NCBI RefSeq assembly: GCF_937873765.1
Contig: NZ_CALMZC010000034.1
Span: 1-55,860, forward strand
Reading direction: 5' to 3'
From: an uncultured Thiothrix sp.
GTDB lineage: Bacteria > Pseudomonadota > Gammaproteobacteria > Thiotrichales > Thiotrichaceae
DNA length: 55,860 bases
Below, one piece after another: positions 42,570 to 53,400 of this stretch (position 1 is its first letter; each line of letters begins with the position of its first letter). Made by a program: the position numbers and the translations under genes. The notes below the pieces were generated by a model, which did not search any database, was not told where the DNA came from, and worked only from the letters and a program-made list of their open reading frames with translations.

Positions 42570-44813
42570 ATGACAAATGATGTAACCCCTCCCGTTTCAC
42601 TCCGTTTTGATGAAATGGCCTTAGCCGCGCCTATTCTGAAGGCGATTAGCGAAGTTGGCTATGAAACTCCCTCTCCTATTCAAGCTGAAAGTATTCCTTT
42701 ATTACTAGAAGGTCATGATTTACTCGGCCAAGCGCAAACAGGGACAGGAAAAACCGCTGCCTTTGCATTGCCCCTACTGAGCCGGATTGATAGTAACGAA
42801 CATTACCCACAGTTATTAGTCTTAGCTCCTACGCGTGAGTTAGCTATTCAAGTGGCGGAAGCCATGCAAACTTATGCGCGCCATTTACCCGGCTTTCATG
42901 TCTTACCGATTTATGGTGGACAAAGTATGGGGCAGCAATTGCGTCAATTGGAACGTGGTGTACAGGTCGTGGTAGGTACACCAGGACGGGTCTTAGATCA
43001 TTTAGGCCGTGGGACTTTAGATTTAAGCCGCCTTAAAGCGGTGGTGCTAGATGAAGCCGATGAAATGTTACGCATGGGCTTCATTGATGATGTGGATGAA
43101 ATCTTAAGCCATACTCCCCCTGAACGACAGGTAGCTTTATTCTCAGCAACCATGCCAGCACCGATTCGGCGGATTGCGATGCGCCATTTGCATGATCCGG
43201 TCGAAATTAAAATTGCTGCTAAGACCACCACGGTTGAAGCGATTACCCAGCGCTATTGGCAAGTGCGTGGTTTGCATAAATTAGATGCACTCACCCGTAT
43301 TCTGGAAGTCACCGATTTTGACGCGATGATTATTTTCGTGCGTACCAAAATCGTGACCGAAGAACTAGCCGAAAAATTGGAAGCACGTGGTTATGAGGCG
43401 GCGGCTTTAAATGGTGACTTAAACCAACAACAACGTGAACGTACCATTGAGCGTTTGAAAGATGGCAAGTTGGATATTGTAGTAGCAACCGACGTAGCGG
43501 CGCGTGGCTTAGATGTGCCACGGATTAGCCATGTAGTTAACTATGACATTCCCAGTGATACCGAGTCTTATGTACATCGGATTGGACGTACTGGGCGGGC
43601 TGGGCGTACCGGTGAGGCCATTTTATTCGTGGCTCCGCGTGAAAAACGCATGCTTTATGCAATTGAGCAAGCGACTCGTCAACGCATTGAACCAATGCAA
43701 TTGCCGACTCGTAATGAAATTGTTGATCGCCGGATTGATCAGTTTAAGCGCCAAATTACTGAGACGATTCAGTCAGAAGAACTAGAGTTCTTCCGTGAGC
43801 TGATGGAGTCCTTCCAAAACGAACAAGCGTTAGATATGGAAGATGTCGCGGCTGCTTTAGCTTATTTGGTACAAAAAGATCAGCCATTGCAACCTGAAAT
43901 TGAAGATTTGCCTCTCGAGCAAGAACGCAGACCTAATGAGCGTGCTGAGCGCAGTCGAGAAGGTGGGCGTGAGCGTAGGGGAGGTGAAGGCGGCGAGCGC
44001 CGAGAACGCTTCAATGCGACTAATGACATGGATATGTGTCGTTATCGGATTGAGGTCGGGCGTGAGCATGGCGTGCAGCCGAAAAATATTGTTGGTGCGA
44101 TTGCCAATGAGATTGGTTTAGATAGTAATTTTATCGGCAATATTAGCATTCGTGATCATTTCACTTTGTTGGATTTGCCAGAAGGCATGCCAAAAGACTT
44201 ATTTGCCCATCTGAAAAATGTCCGTGTTTGTGGCAGGCCTTTAAATATTGCAGCGGATACCGGTGGGCGTTCGCATGACTATGAGCGTTCCGAGCGTAAG
44301 CCTTATGCAGATCGGGGTGGACGCGGGCGTAATGAGCGTTCAGAGGGGTTCAATCGTGAGCGTCCGAGCCGTCCTGCTTCAGATGAGGCTAGCTTCAGAG
44401 ATTCTGATCGAGGTGGACGCGGACGTAGTGAGCGTGCTGATTGGTCTGAGCGTGAGCGTCCTAGTCGTACAACTTCGGATGCGACTAGCTATAGTGATGT
44501 TAGAGAGCGTACTAGCTATGCAGAGCGTTCCGAACAGGGTTCTCAGCGTGAGCGTCGGCCTGCTCGCGAGGGTGAGCGTGGACAAACTGAACGTGGCTCC
44601 TACAGAGAGCGCAGTGAGACCAATCGTAGTGCTAGTAGTCGTGAGCGTAGTGAGCGTCCTAAAACCCAAGAGAGTTTTGCTGGACGAGAAAAGGCTAAGC
44701 CAAGTCGGGCGCGTGAGGACAAACCTAAGCGCCCTACCAAGGGTAAGTCCAATGCTACACCCAATAACGACAAGCCTCGCAGCAAATTAACGCTAAAGTC
44801 GACCAAGAAATAG
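42570..44813 (+). CDS. deaD: DEAD-box ATP-dependent RNA helicase (DeaD/CsdA type)
   Basis: A 747-residue RNA helicase. Domain 1 (1-205) has the Q motif, Walker A AQTGTGKT, PTRELA, TPGR, DEAD (VLDEADEMLRMGF) and SAT; domain 2 (~210-370) has IIFVRTK, ATDVAARGLDV and HRIGRTGRAGR. A dimerisation-like segment (~385-430) and a DbpA-type RNA-binding domain (~485-560, YRIEVGREHGVQPKNIVGAI) mark the DeaD/CsdA class used in ribosome assembly and cold adaptation. The last ~180 residues are a low-complexity Arg/Ser/Glu tail of repeated S-E-R and R-G-G-R-G-R units. It is divergent from the Anbu gene across 246 bp, which could hold a long leader. Confidence 0.93.
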   Translation: MTNDVTPPVSLRFDEMALAAPILKAISEVGYETPSPIQAESIPLLLEGHDLLGQAQTGTGKTAAFALPLLSRIDSNEHYPQLLVLAPTRELAIQVAEAMQTYARHLPGFHVLPIYGGQSMGQQLRQLERGVQVVVGTPGRVLDHLGRGTLDLSRLKAVVLDEADEMLRMGFIDDVDEILSHTPPERQVALFSATMPAPIRRIAMRHLHDPVEIKIAAKTTTVEAITQRYWQVRGLHKLDALTRILEVTDFDAMIIFVRTKIVTEELAEKLEARGYEAAALNGDLNQQQRERTIERLKDGKLDIVVATDVAARGLDVPRISHVVNYDIPSDTESYVHRIGRTGRAGRTGEAILFVAPREKRMLYAIEQATRQRIEPMQLPTRNEIVDRRIDQFKRQITETIQSEELEFFRELMESFQNEQALDMEDVAAALAYLVQKDQPLQPEIEDLPLEQERRPNERAERSREGGRERRGGEGGERRERFNATNDMDMCRYRIEVGREHGVQPKNIVGAIANEIGLDSNFIGNISIRDHFTLLDLPEGMPKDLFAHLKNVRVCGRPLNIAADTGGRSHDYERSERKPYADRGGRGRNERSEGFNRERPSRPASDEASFRDSDRGGRGRSERADWSERERPSRTTSDATSYSDVRERTSYAERSEQGSQRERRPAREGERGQTERGSYRERSETNRSASSRERSERPKTQESFAGREKAKPSRAREDKPKRPTKGKSNATPNNDKPRSKLTLKSTKK

Positions 44814-44829
44814 TTCAAGCTGGTCTAAC

Positions 44830-44856
44830 AAGAAGCTGAGTTGATCAGCTTCTTTT
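44830..44856 (+). terminator. Rho-independent terminator of deaD
   Basis: AAGAAGCTGA (44830-44839) pairs with TCAGCTTCTT (44845-44854) around a GTTGA loop, followed by T residues. It lies between convergent genes and may also serve the giant gene on the minus strand. Confidence 0.78.
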
Positions 44857-44868
44857 AGTCCTCGCTTG

Positions 44869-47800
44869 TTACTCCACGGTTACCTCATAGGCTACTTCGC
44901 CTTTAGAACCTGCTTTAAGCTGACCACTAAACGTCCAATCTAAGCTTTGTCCATTACGCGTAGGTGTGCAGGCATTAAGCTCAGGCGGTGTGGTTATGCA
45001 TTGTTGCGAGTTAGTGACCATTTGTGTGAACTCTGGTATCGAATCATGCACAATTAATTCTTTCAATAAGCCAGTGCCAATATTCTCATAACGAATGCTG
45101 TAGCGGAGCTTTTCGCCGGGTAGGGCGACATTACCATTAATATTGCGTGTCACATTCCAGACTGATTTTACTAAACTGAGCTTACCTTTGCCTTCGCTTG
45201 GATCGGTGACTGTCGTGTCGATCACTTTCGTGAGGTCAGTATGAACTTGTAGATTCGGTGTACTAATTAAGCTGCCATTACCAAAGGTAAAGCTGCTTTG
45301 GATTTCAGCCAAGTGAGTAGCCCCATCGCTAGCATTGGTGGGTGCTAAGACTTTAGTGAGTATGCAGACTTTCTGCCCCGCAGTGACGGTTAGGCTAGCC
45401 GTTAAGGCAGGTTCGGTACCGCTTAACTGCCCATCACAATCGTTATCCAGATGGAAAGTAATTCCCCAAGTTAAACTAGCTGGATTAGAACTAGCTTGTT
45501 TCACGCTAAACACCACGCTACCCTCGGTGGCTGCTTGGAAAATGTGTTGGTGCAATACACTACCGCCCGGATTGGTTGTTTGCTCATTATCAAGGGTGAA
45601 GCTAGGCAGTTTCACATCGCCAAAGTTTTTATCAGTGACGGGTGCGTTCACTGTAAAGTTTGCTAAGACATTAGCGGTTGAAGATAGATAAGTGTTTAGA
45701 TCTCGTGCAGTAGTTATATCACATACTGGGGGAGTCTGAGCATTAGCTGCTTCATAGAGTCGGTAAGTACCGGCTGTCACCTGATTAAACGTATATTTGC
45801 CTTGTGCATCGGTCTTGACGCTCACACAAGTGTTGGTGCTCGTATTCAGCAATACGACCGGAATATCCTCTAAGCCCGGCTCATTACTATCACTTACCCC
45901 ATTCACATTCTTATCCTGATAAACCCGTCCGCTTACTGGATAACCTAAACTAAGGGGAAATTGATAATCTTCCACCTCACCATCGGCAGCCACCTCGGTA
46001 CTTCTGGTTAAGGTCGTGGTTTTAAAGTCAGGATCAGTAGTAATTCTTAACCGAGCGAAAATAGAACTGCCCGTCGGTGGAGTAACTCCCGTCCATTGCA
46101 AAACAATGAGTTTGTTTAAACTATTGGCGGGCACATTGCCTTGAGTCGCATCATCAGTACTGTTGTTATTCAAGACAACTACCGAGCGCTCACTACTCTC
46201 GTCAAATATTTGGTTATTATTGAAGTCGAGCCAAGCGATGAGTTGAGCGGCTTTAGCTGTTGGGTTCGATGCCTTCACCGTCAAACAATAGCTAGTAGCC
46301 GTCATTTGTACCGTACCAAACTGTCCATTGGATAATAAGCCGCTACATTTTTTGCCAACTTCCCAAACTGGGAATTCAGTCAGTGAACTTTCATCATTAC
46401 CATCACCCTTTGCATCGGCGGAATGAGCGCTAGTTGCTTCAGCATCAGGGCTCACTACATCAATATAGGGTGCTGGCAATCCTTGCTGAATATGCGCAGC
46501 CACCCCATAACTGACGGGTGCATCGCCATAGTCATAAATAGGTGTCAAACCTAGGTCAAGGGTATAGTTAGAGAAGTCATCGCCTGTGCTATCCGTAAGG
46601 CTCGCTATGTTATCGCCAATCGGTTCATCTCCTTTCGGGACTTGACCGGGCAGGGGCGGGGTTGCAGATAAAGTAATGGTATTCGAGCGAATGCCTACAC
46701 TAGCGGGTAAGCCTGTTTTGTAACCGTCTTGATTATTAACTTCATTGATATCATTAGCCGCAGGTGCGCTGTTAAGATCAATATCCCAGCCAGCTAATTT
46801 GCCTCCCGTTTGGAATTCATTGGCTGGAATCTCGACATAATAATCGCCTGCTGCAAGTAGATTGAATAAATAGCGTCCGGATTTTTGTAGACCAGTGGTA
46901 GTGGCCTGAACCAGCGTACCATCTGCTTTATGTAGATTTACCGTAACACCATCTGGGACTGGTTTATCAATCCCAGCATCAAACTTTTGATTATGATTAT
47001 TATCACTGAATAAATAATCACCTAATGAATAACTAGCAATATACACCGTTTCATTATTAGACCGTAGGAATTGGGCGGCTGGCAAGGAGGAGGTGTCAAA
47101 AGCAAAACGATTCGTATAGCGATTTCCCGGGTTATTATTGCTGGCTTGTAAACTTAGGGTCGCCTTCATCCCTTGGCGTGGATGTCCATCCTTTTCTAAG
47201 GCGTAATTAGACACAAATTTTAGTGCAGTAACATTCGCAAAGCTGTTGGGACAGCCAGCAGCACCACTGCCAAAATTACTCGCTAAACACCAATTTGACG
47301 TATTTTGATCAGGATTAGAATTAATACTACTAGGCGTGTCGTTGGTGTAATACCAAGTTCCCATGCTCGCCTCTGCACCACTAGGTACTGAGCCATCCAT
47401 CCAAGTCGTGGTCGGTGCTTGTTGTAGGGTGAGAGTACCCACAAAATTGGAAGCAGGGCTACGTTCAGTATTCGTTGCGGTTGCATCCCCATTATAGGGT
47501 AAAACATCAATCACCGTCGGAGCAGCAATGCTAAATGACTCGGCAAAGTTGGCCCAGCTCAAGGTATAAATTTGACTATCATTTTGATTGTCTAAACTAG
47601 TGTCTACTTTCTTGGAGAGTTGGATACTGCCAATCTGTTCCAAAGTAATCGTGTGTGTATCACTGCGTTGGGATAACGGAGAGATCAGTGTATCACCCTT
47701 AATTTCAAAATAGCCCACCACACTGGTATTGTTTTTTGCCAAGGGGTCACTGTCAGTGCAAATCACTCGAGGTGGAATCGCGACATCCGCAGTCACTGTC

Positions 47801-50286
47801 CCTAAGTTCCAAATCAAGCGTGTATAGCCAGCTTTAGCAAGACCATTTCGATCCGTATTAAACTCTACTAAATTAGCTGGTGTGCCAATCACTGTGCCAC
47901 TAGCATTGGTATAGCTAGTAGTGCAACTCTGGTTGTAACTGACCTCAGGAGGTAATTCAGCAATAATTTTTACACCGGTTTCTTGTGGTGGTGTACTTAA
48001 TAAGCTTTGAATCGCTGTATTCACTTTCCAAACAATTTGGTTGCCGGCTAAGGTGCTAGCCGTATTGCCGGGTGTTGCCACAGGTACTAACGTTTCAGAA
48101 TCTAAACGGGTGGAGGTACGTGCCAAAGTAACGCGATCACCGTCATAGACACCGGTTTCAGGAGAGGGTTTATAAGGACGGATATTATCGGGTGTCCAAA
48201 TACCGCCCCAATATTCGTCGGTGCGCACACTACCAAAAGTAGCCATGACAGTACCCATCGGGATCAGTTCACCATCATGTGGGCCTTGATAAAAATTATT
48301 GCGAGCTGCTAAGGGGGTCACAAAGCGAATATATTGGGCGCTGGCTAACTTGACAGTGTCTTGAACGCTATCTTTTAGGCGTACTCTAACTATGTTGACA
48401 TCGTCTATGCCTGAGCCGACTTGAGTCGGATCGGTCTTCCAAACAGTGGCATTATCATTACAGCGTGCTAAACCTTGGACATCCCATTTACCTTCATAAC
48501 GCCCTGTTTGATTATTATAATCGGCTGTGCCATCACCGTTTTTGTCAATCGGGTCATCGCCTGTCAGGTCAATATGACCGTACTCAACAAGATAATTAGT
48601 GGCATTGAAACCACTCGCATTATACGTCCCTACATAAGCATAAGTGCCTGCAGTCGCACCAAAAGAACTACGATCAACCAGTTTCAAGGTACTATTGTCA
48701 AATACATTACAGGCTTGTGGGTGTGAAAGGTTATTCGAGCCATTGTTACCAAAATGTAAAACACTGGCAAAAGCTTTGCCAGAAGGCACTAAGCCTTGAC
48801 CAGAGTGCGAATCATTCGGTGCAAAATAGCTATAACCTGTTCCGGCATCATTGTCTTGGGGGAAGGCATAGTGTGCCCATGAACCTTGAGTGGTTAGATA
48901 GTAATTATAAGGCTGTGCAATATTATTGCTGATGGTTCCACTCGGCATCGGATTACCATTAAAGCCCGGTTCTTCAAGGCCGTTATAGTTCTTAGCACCT
49001 GAAATTCCCTCTGGGCTAAAGTTGCCGAGAATATTTTTAATATAGATACTGCCCTTCCCATCCATCACTCCATCAGCATTGTCAATGACCCGCATAGGGA
49101 TAAAAAACCGTGCCAGCATGTCCATATAGTAATAAGGCCCTGCCGCTAAACTAGTGCCTCCAATGGTTTGCGTAGGATAGCGTGCACCAGATAGATCAGT
49201 GCCGCTAATAGACATAGTATAAGGTGAGGAGATATTAGCTGGATTAGCGCGACTAAAATTACAAGTGCCCGATTCAATGACCTTTTTCTCTAAAGGATAG
49301 GTTGTGAGGTCAGAGGCACCGTAAGCCTCACGCCCATATAAGTTATCACCCCAGCCAATGCTGTTGTAATAACAATCGACCATGTGATACTCAAAACCTG
49401 AGTTGGTATAATCGACGCCATTTACAGCGGCTTTGGTAGCAGAGAGGTCAAAGGTATAAGTAAAGGGTTGTTTAATTGCTTCTGTGCCTGATTTCTGCGG
49501 TGAAGCCAGACGCATATTTACCCAAGTGTAATAACCGGGTTCTAAACCTTGGCCGACATCACGATCACCATATAGATAATAACCACGAAAGCCACTGCTG
49601 CTTAAATCCACCATCGGACGTGCTGAGATGTCGAATGGCCCTACGGTAGGAAGTGTATCGCTATTAGCATTAGGGTTACCCGTATCATCATTCGAGTACA
49701 GACGTTGGCTACTAGTAAAAGTAGAGCCATTCCACGATAAACCAGAAACTTTAGCAAAAGTGGAGAAGGAAATTTGCCCCCCATCAGTAAGCTCACCTAA
49801 GTTACAGGTCAGCTTAATATCACCATTGGTTTGAGTGGTGAGCGAAGAGGGTGGATTAGTACCACCACCACCAGCCGGTAGACAACGTGCCGGTATCCGT
49901 GCAAAAGAGAGCTTAGCATTCACACCGGGGTGCAGAATTTGCTCTAGAACCACGTTTTTAGGATTAGTTTGACCCGGTATATAATTGCTGGCGGTGATAG
50001 ACCAGTTAAAAATGACGCTATCTTGAGTACGAACCTGATTATTAGCTTCTCCACAGTCGTCGCCAGCGGCTGCTTTTGCGGTGGTACTACTACAGTTCCC
50101 ATCTTCATTAAAAGGTGCTGTCCCATCTTGGATACCTGGCCCAAACAGACCTAGGCTAAGATCAGGCAGTGCGTATGCATAGCTGCCAGTGACACTCAGG
50201 ACGATGAGTAGCAGTTTTGAAAAAAATTGCTTATTAAGATACTTCTGGATAACTACATAGATGTCGCGAGCTAGGATAGCAGTCAT
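44869..50286 (-). CDS. Giant secreted mosaic protein with SdrD-B, GEVED and DUF11 domains
   Basis: A 1805-residue exported protein with a signal peptide ending near residue 40 (LLLIVLSVTGSYAYA) after a long positively charged n-region. About 1000 residues of unassigned beta-rich sequence follow. Then come an SdrD B-like domain (~1095-1160), a GEVED domain (~1245-1440, YDYGDAPVSYG to VEDYQFPL), a second SdrD B-like domain (~1445-1530, DKNVNGVSDSNEPG, a Ca-binding-like loop) and a C-terminal DUF11 module (~1695-1805). No LPXTG, PEP-CTERM, barrel or RTX anchor is seen, so secretion and attachment are unexplained. It is a paralogue of the next gene over its last ~400 residues. Probable surface or matrix adhesin. 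ATG at 50286 has AAGGT upstream. Confidence 0.82.
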   Translation of the reverse strand: MTAILARDIYVVIQKYLNKQFFSKLLLIVLSVTGSYAYALPDLSLGLFGPGIQDGTAPFNEDGNCSSTTAKAAAGDDCGEANNQVRTQDSVIFNWSITASNYIPGQTNPKNVVLEQILHPGVNAKLSFARIPARCLPAGGGGTNPPSSLTTQTNGDIKLTCNLGELTDGGQISFSTFAKVSGLSWNGSTFTSSQRLYSNDDTGNPNANSDTLPTVGPFDISARPMVDLSSSGFRGYYLYGDRDVGQGLEPGYYTWVNMRLASPQKSGTEAIKQPFTYTFDLSATKAAVNGVDYTNSGFEYHMVDCYYNSIGWGDNLYGREAYGASDLTTYPLEKKVIESGTCNFSRANPANISSPYTMSISGTDLSGARYPTQTIGGTSLAAGPYYYMDMLARFFIPMRVIDNADGVMDGKGSIYIKNILGNFSPEGISGAKNYNGLEEPGFNGNPMPSGTISNNIAQPYNYYLTTQGSWAHYAFPQDNDAGTGYSYFAPNDSHSGQGLVPSGKAFASVLHFGNNGSNNLSHPQACNVFDNSTLKLVDRSSFGATAGTYAYVGTYNASGFNATNYLVEYGHIDLTGDDPIDKNGDGTADYNNQTGRYEGKWDVQGLARCNDNATVWKTDPTQVGSGIDDVNIVRVRLKDSVQDTVKLASAQYIRFVTPLAARNNFYQGPHDGELIPMGTVMATFGSVRTDEYWGGIWTPDNIRPYKPSPETGVYDGDRVTLARTSTRLDSETLVPVATPGNTASTLAGNQIVWKVNTAIQSLLSTPPQETGVKIIAELPPEVSYNQSCTTSYTNASGTVIGTPANLVEFNTDRNGLAKAGYTRLIWNLGTVTADVAIPPRVICTDSDPLAKNNTSVVGYFEIKGDTLISPLSQRSDTHTITLEQIGSIQLSKKVDTSLDNQNDSQIYTLSWANFAESFSIAAPTVIDVLPYNGDATATNTERSPASNFVGTLTLQQAPTTTWMDGSVPSGAEASMGTWYYTNDTPSSINSNPDQNTSNWCLASNFGSGAAGCPNSFANVTALKFVSNYALEKDGHPRQGMKATLSLQASNNNPGNRYTNRFAFDTSSLPAAQFLRSNNETVYIASYSLGDYLFSDNNHNQKFDAGIDKPVPDGVTVNLHKADGTLVQATTTGLQKSGRYLFNLLAAGDYYVEIPANEFQTGGKLAGWDIDLNSAPAANDINEVNNQDGYKTGLPASVGIRSNTITLSATPPLPGQVPKGDEPIGDNIASLTDSTGDDFSNYTLDLGLTPIYDYGDAPVSYGVAAHIQQGLPAPYIDVVSPDAEATSAHSADAKGDGNDESSLTEFPVWEVGKKCSGLLSNGQFGTVQMTATSYCLTVKASNPTAKAAQLIAWLDFNNNQIFDESSERSVVVLNNNSTDDATQGNVPANSLNKLIVLQWTGVTPPTGSSIFARLRITTDPDFKTTTLTRSTEVAADGEVEDYQFPLSLGYPVSGRVYQDKNVNGVSDSNEPGLEDIPVVLLNTSTNTCVSVKTDAQGKYTFNQVTAGTYRLYEAANAQTPPVCDITTARDLNTYLSSTANVLANFTVNAPVTDKNFGDVKLPSFTLDNEQTTNPGGSVLHQHIFQAATEGSVVFSVKQASSNPASLTWGITFHLDNDCDGQLSGTEPALTASLTVTAGQKVCILTKVLAPTNASDGATHLAEIQSSFTFGNGSLISTPNLQVHTDLTKVIDTTVTDPSEGKGKLSLVKSVWNVTRNINGNVALPGEKLRYSIRYENIGTGLLKELIVHDSIPEFTQMVTNSQQCITTPPELNACTPTRNGQSLDWTFSGQLKAGSKGEVAYEVTVE

Positions 50287-50386
50287 TGCTGGGGCTACCT
50301 TATAATTTTTATTATGATGCTGATGAGTAAAAAACTATACCTATAAAATAGGCAGAGTCAGGCTAGGTACGCTTATTGAGGATATT

Positions 50387-50422
50387 CAAAAACAGCTAAA
50401 CTATTCCTGAATATCCTTAGCT
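50387..50422 (-). terminator. Probable terminator between the two giant genes
   Basis: On the minus strand AGCTAA pairs with TTAGCT, with TATTC/GAATA nested inside, followed by GTTTTTG. An alternative fold pairs GGATATTCA (50380-50388) with TGAATATCC (50408-50416). It suggests the two giant genes are transcribed separately. Confidence 0.5.
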
Positions 50423-50427
50423 TAATT

Positions 50428-53400
50428 TTATTCTACTTGAACCTCATAGCTTACTTCTCCAGTAGAGCCTGCTTTAAGTTGTCCAGAAAAAGTCCACTCG
50501 AGACTGGTCGCATTCACTTGAGGGGAGCAAGCAGATAACTCAGGCGGGGTCGTTCCACAGGTCATTGAATGGGGTACTAGTTGTGTAAATTCGGGGGCAG
50601 AGTCTTGAATAGCCAACTCATTTAACAAACCGTTGCCAATATTTTCATAATGAATGGTATAGCGCAGAGTTTCACCCGGTAAGGCTACACTGCCAGCGAT
50701 ATTCCGCGTCAAGTTCCATACTGACTTTTCTAAAGACAACTTGCCTTCACCGCTGATTGGTTCTGTGGGATCTTCGGTATTACTACCGGCTGAAGTTTGG
50801 GTACGATCAGTATGGGTTTGTATGTCATTGGCCGCTAGTAAACTACCATCCCCGTATTGGAAATCGCTACTGATGCTTAAGACATGAAGTGCTCCTGCTA
50901 GTGCATCAGCAGGAGCAGCCACTTTAGTGAGGATACATAGCTTATCCCCTGCATTTACAAGATAGGCAGAAGTGATAGCCGCATCTCCTTGGCCGAGTTT
51001 GGCATCACAGTTGTTATCTAGGAATAAAGTTACACCCCAATTTAGCGTAGCAGGATCGGCTTGTTCCGCAGCAATGTTAAATAGCACATTGCCATCTGCA
51101 TAGGCTTGGAACACATGCGGATAAGTAATCGTCGTATTAGGTAAAATCACCTTACTATGATCTAAGCTAAAGCTTGGGGCGCGTACCTCGCCGAAGTCAG
51201 CATCGTTCACTGCATTCGTGGATAAAGTCACGGCTAGTGTATTTGAGGTGGTAGAAACCCAGCCATTCGGGTCTTTAGCCGTCAGTGGACAAGTCGTAGG
51301 GGTGGGCAGTTTTGCACCGACTGCTTCCAAAACAGTGTAGTTACCAGTTGCAAGATCAGTAAATAGATAACTGCCATCGGCAGCGGTTTGAGTACTTTTG
51401 CAAGTATTGGCAAGCGTATCGTGCAAGACGATGGTCACATCCTTGATGCCTGCTTCTGTATTATCAATACCATTTACATTCACATCATTGAAGACACGAC
51501 CTGCAATGGAGAGAGCAGTTCCATTCGCTGCGACGGTCACTGCATAGTCTTCCACTTCCCCATCATTAGCGGCTGCAGTGGCGTTTAGATTAGTCTGCGT
51601 AGACCAACGGAAGCGTGCATAAGTGGAGCCAATCAGTGCTGTGGCTGGTGGTGCTACATTAAAGGTAATCACGCCAGTGGTAGCATCCGTATCGGTACTC
51701 GCATTATCTGCAAGATTCTTAGCAATTTGCTCTCCCTTATCAGCGAAGTCACCATCACCATTCCAGTCAATCCAAGCTTGGAGGCGGCCACTAGCCCCCA
51801 GCACATTGACAGTGATGCTGGTCATTTGATTAGGTTTGAACTCAATCGGTAAGTTAACGCCGTTTTCATCATCGGTGCCGGTTGTATCATCGCCATTAGC
51901 AGCGACTGTCGGCTGGGCGTTTGCTTCGCTGTCAGGAGCTGTGCTGCCAAGTTGTAGGTCACGCATAATCGTATGAGCCGGTGAGCCATAACTGGCGGGT
52001 GCGTCAGCAAAGTCTTGGAGGCAACTCGCCACATAAGGGACTTCGCGATAAGTCGAATAGTCCACTACATAAATATGCACATAGGCTACACCATCAGCAG
52101 GATAGTTAAAGCTCAATACCAAGCCACTGAGATTACGTTCTCCCGGTGGAGTGACAGCGGTGTTAGTTGAGGTGCTAACGACACTCGGGTAACGGGTCAA
52201 AACATTTCCGGCTGCATCGGAGATAATAAATACTTTATGTTCTAAGGCGCCACCATCCTGAATGATCGCAGTGCCTGCACTACCCGGACTACCTTCTAAA
52301 CGAGTGATGGTCATCCATGCTTCATTCTGACCGGTTGAGCTATCGGTTAGATCTAACTCTGGCAAGCTGGTATTGACTAAGCTAGCTAGTACCGAGTGTG
52401 TTGGTGTGTTGGAGCCAGTCCACTGCGGGTTACCTGCTGCATCCCAGTCATAACTACCTGTGACTAAGCTATAAGGCGGATTAGGTTCTCCGCCGCCGCT
52501 ACCTATTGGTGTATGAGTATCAGCCCAGCCATACGCATTCATGGTACAGACCGAGTTAGGTAGTTCGGGTTCAAATTGAGCGAGGATAGTCACGGCATAG
52601 TCTTCGACCTCACCATTGGTTGCGGCTGTAGTACTATCTAAATTCTGTGTAGTCGACCAACGGAAACGCGCATAGGTCGGTGTAGTCACTGCATTGGTAG
52701 GGACGTTGACATCGAAGGCAATAGTTCCGAGAGTGTTATGAGTATCACCGACCTGATTGTCTTGGATATTATTCGCGACTTGTTCACCTGCATCGGCAAA
52801 ACTGCCATTGCCATTCCAGTCGATCCAAGCCTGTAAATAGCCACCTGTACCCGTGACGGTTGTAGTGATCGTGGCGGTTTGACCTTGGATGAGGGAAGGC
52901 AGAATGATGCCGTCCTCATCATCACTGTCTGTGGTATCATCCCCTGTCCCATTTAAGGGGGTAGGTTGAGTAGTATCAGCATCAGGTGCCACACTACCTA
53001 AGTGCAGACCACTAGCAATCGTATGTATAGGGCTGCCATAAGTTGCTGGGGCATCGCTATAGTCATAAGCTGGCTCAGTGATTACAGCTATAGCGGAGAA
53101 TTCAGAAGTACCAACTCCACTCAGAGTTGCTGTAGCGGTAAGTTTATCGCCGATCGCTAAGGAGCTTGGTAAGGATATTGTCCATTGGAACGGGCTCATG
53201 CCTACTGCGCTATTGCCATCGGTATCGGTTAAAGTCGCACAATCTACAGGCGTGCTCACTGTGTCTTCGCCTGTACCTTCTACCCACGAGGTTATATAGC
53301 GTTCACCTTCACCATAGTCTTGTGTTTTACCAAATTGATTAGCGCCTGCGCTGACACCTGCGGATGAGGTAGACGACACATCCGCTTCAAACAGTTCAAT

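Noticed and set aside
44248..44790. 180-codon plus-strand frame rich in Val, Ser and Arg inside the helicase gene
   Set aside because: It is the alternative frame of repeated CGT/GAG/AGC codons in the helicase tail; no ribosome binding site, composition is biased and the helicase frame is certain.
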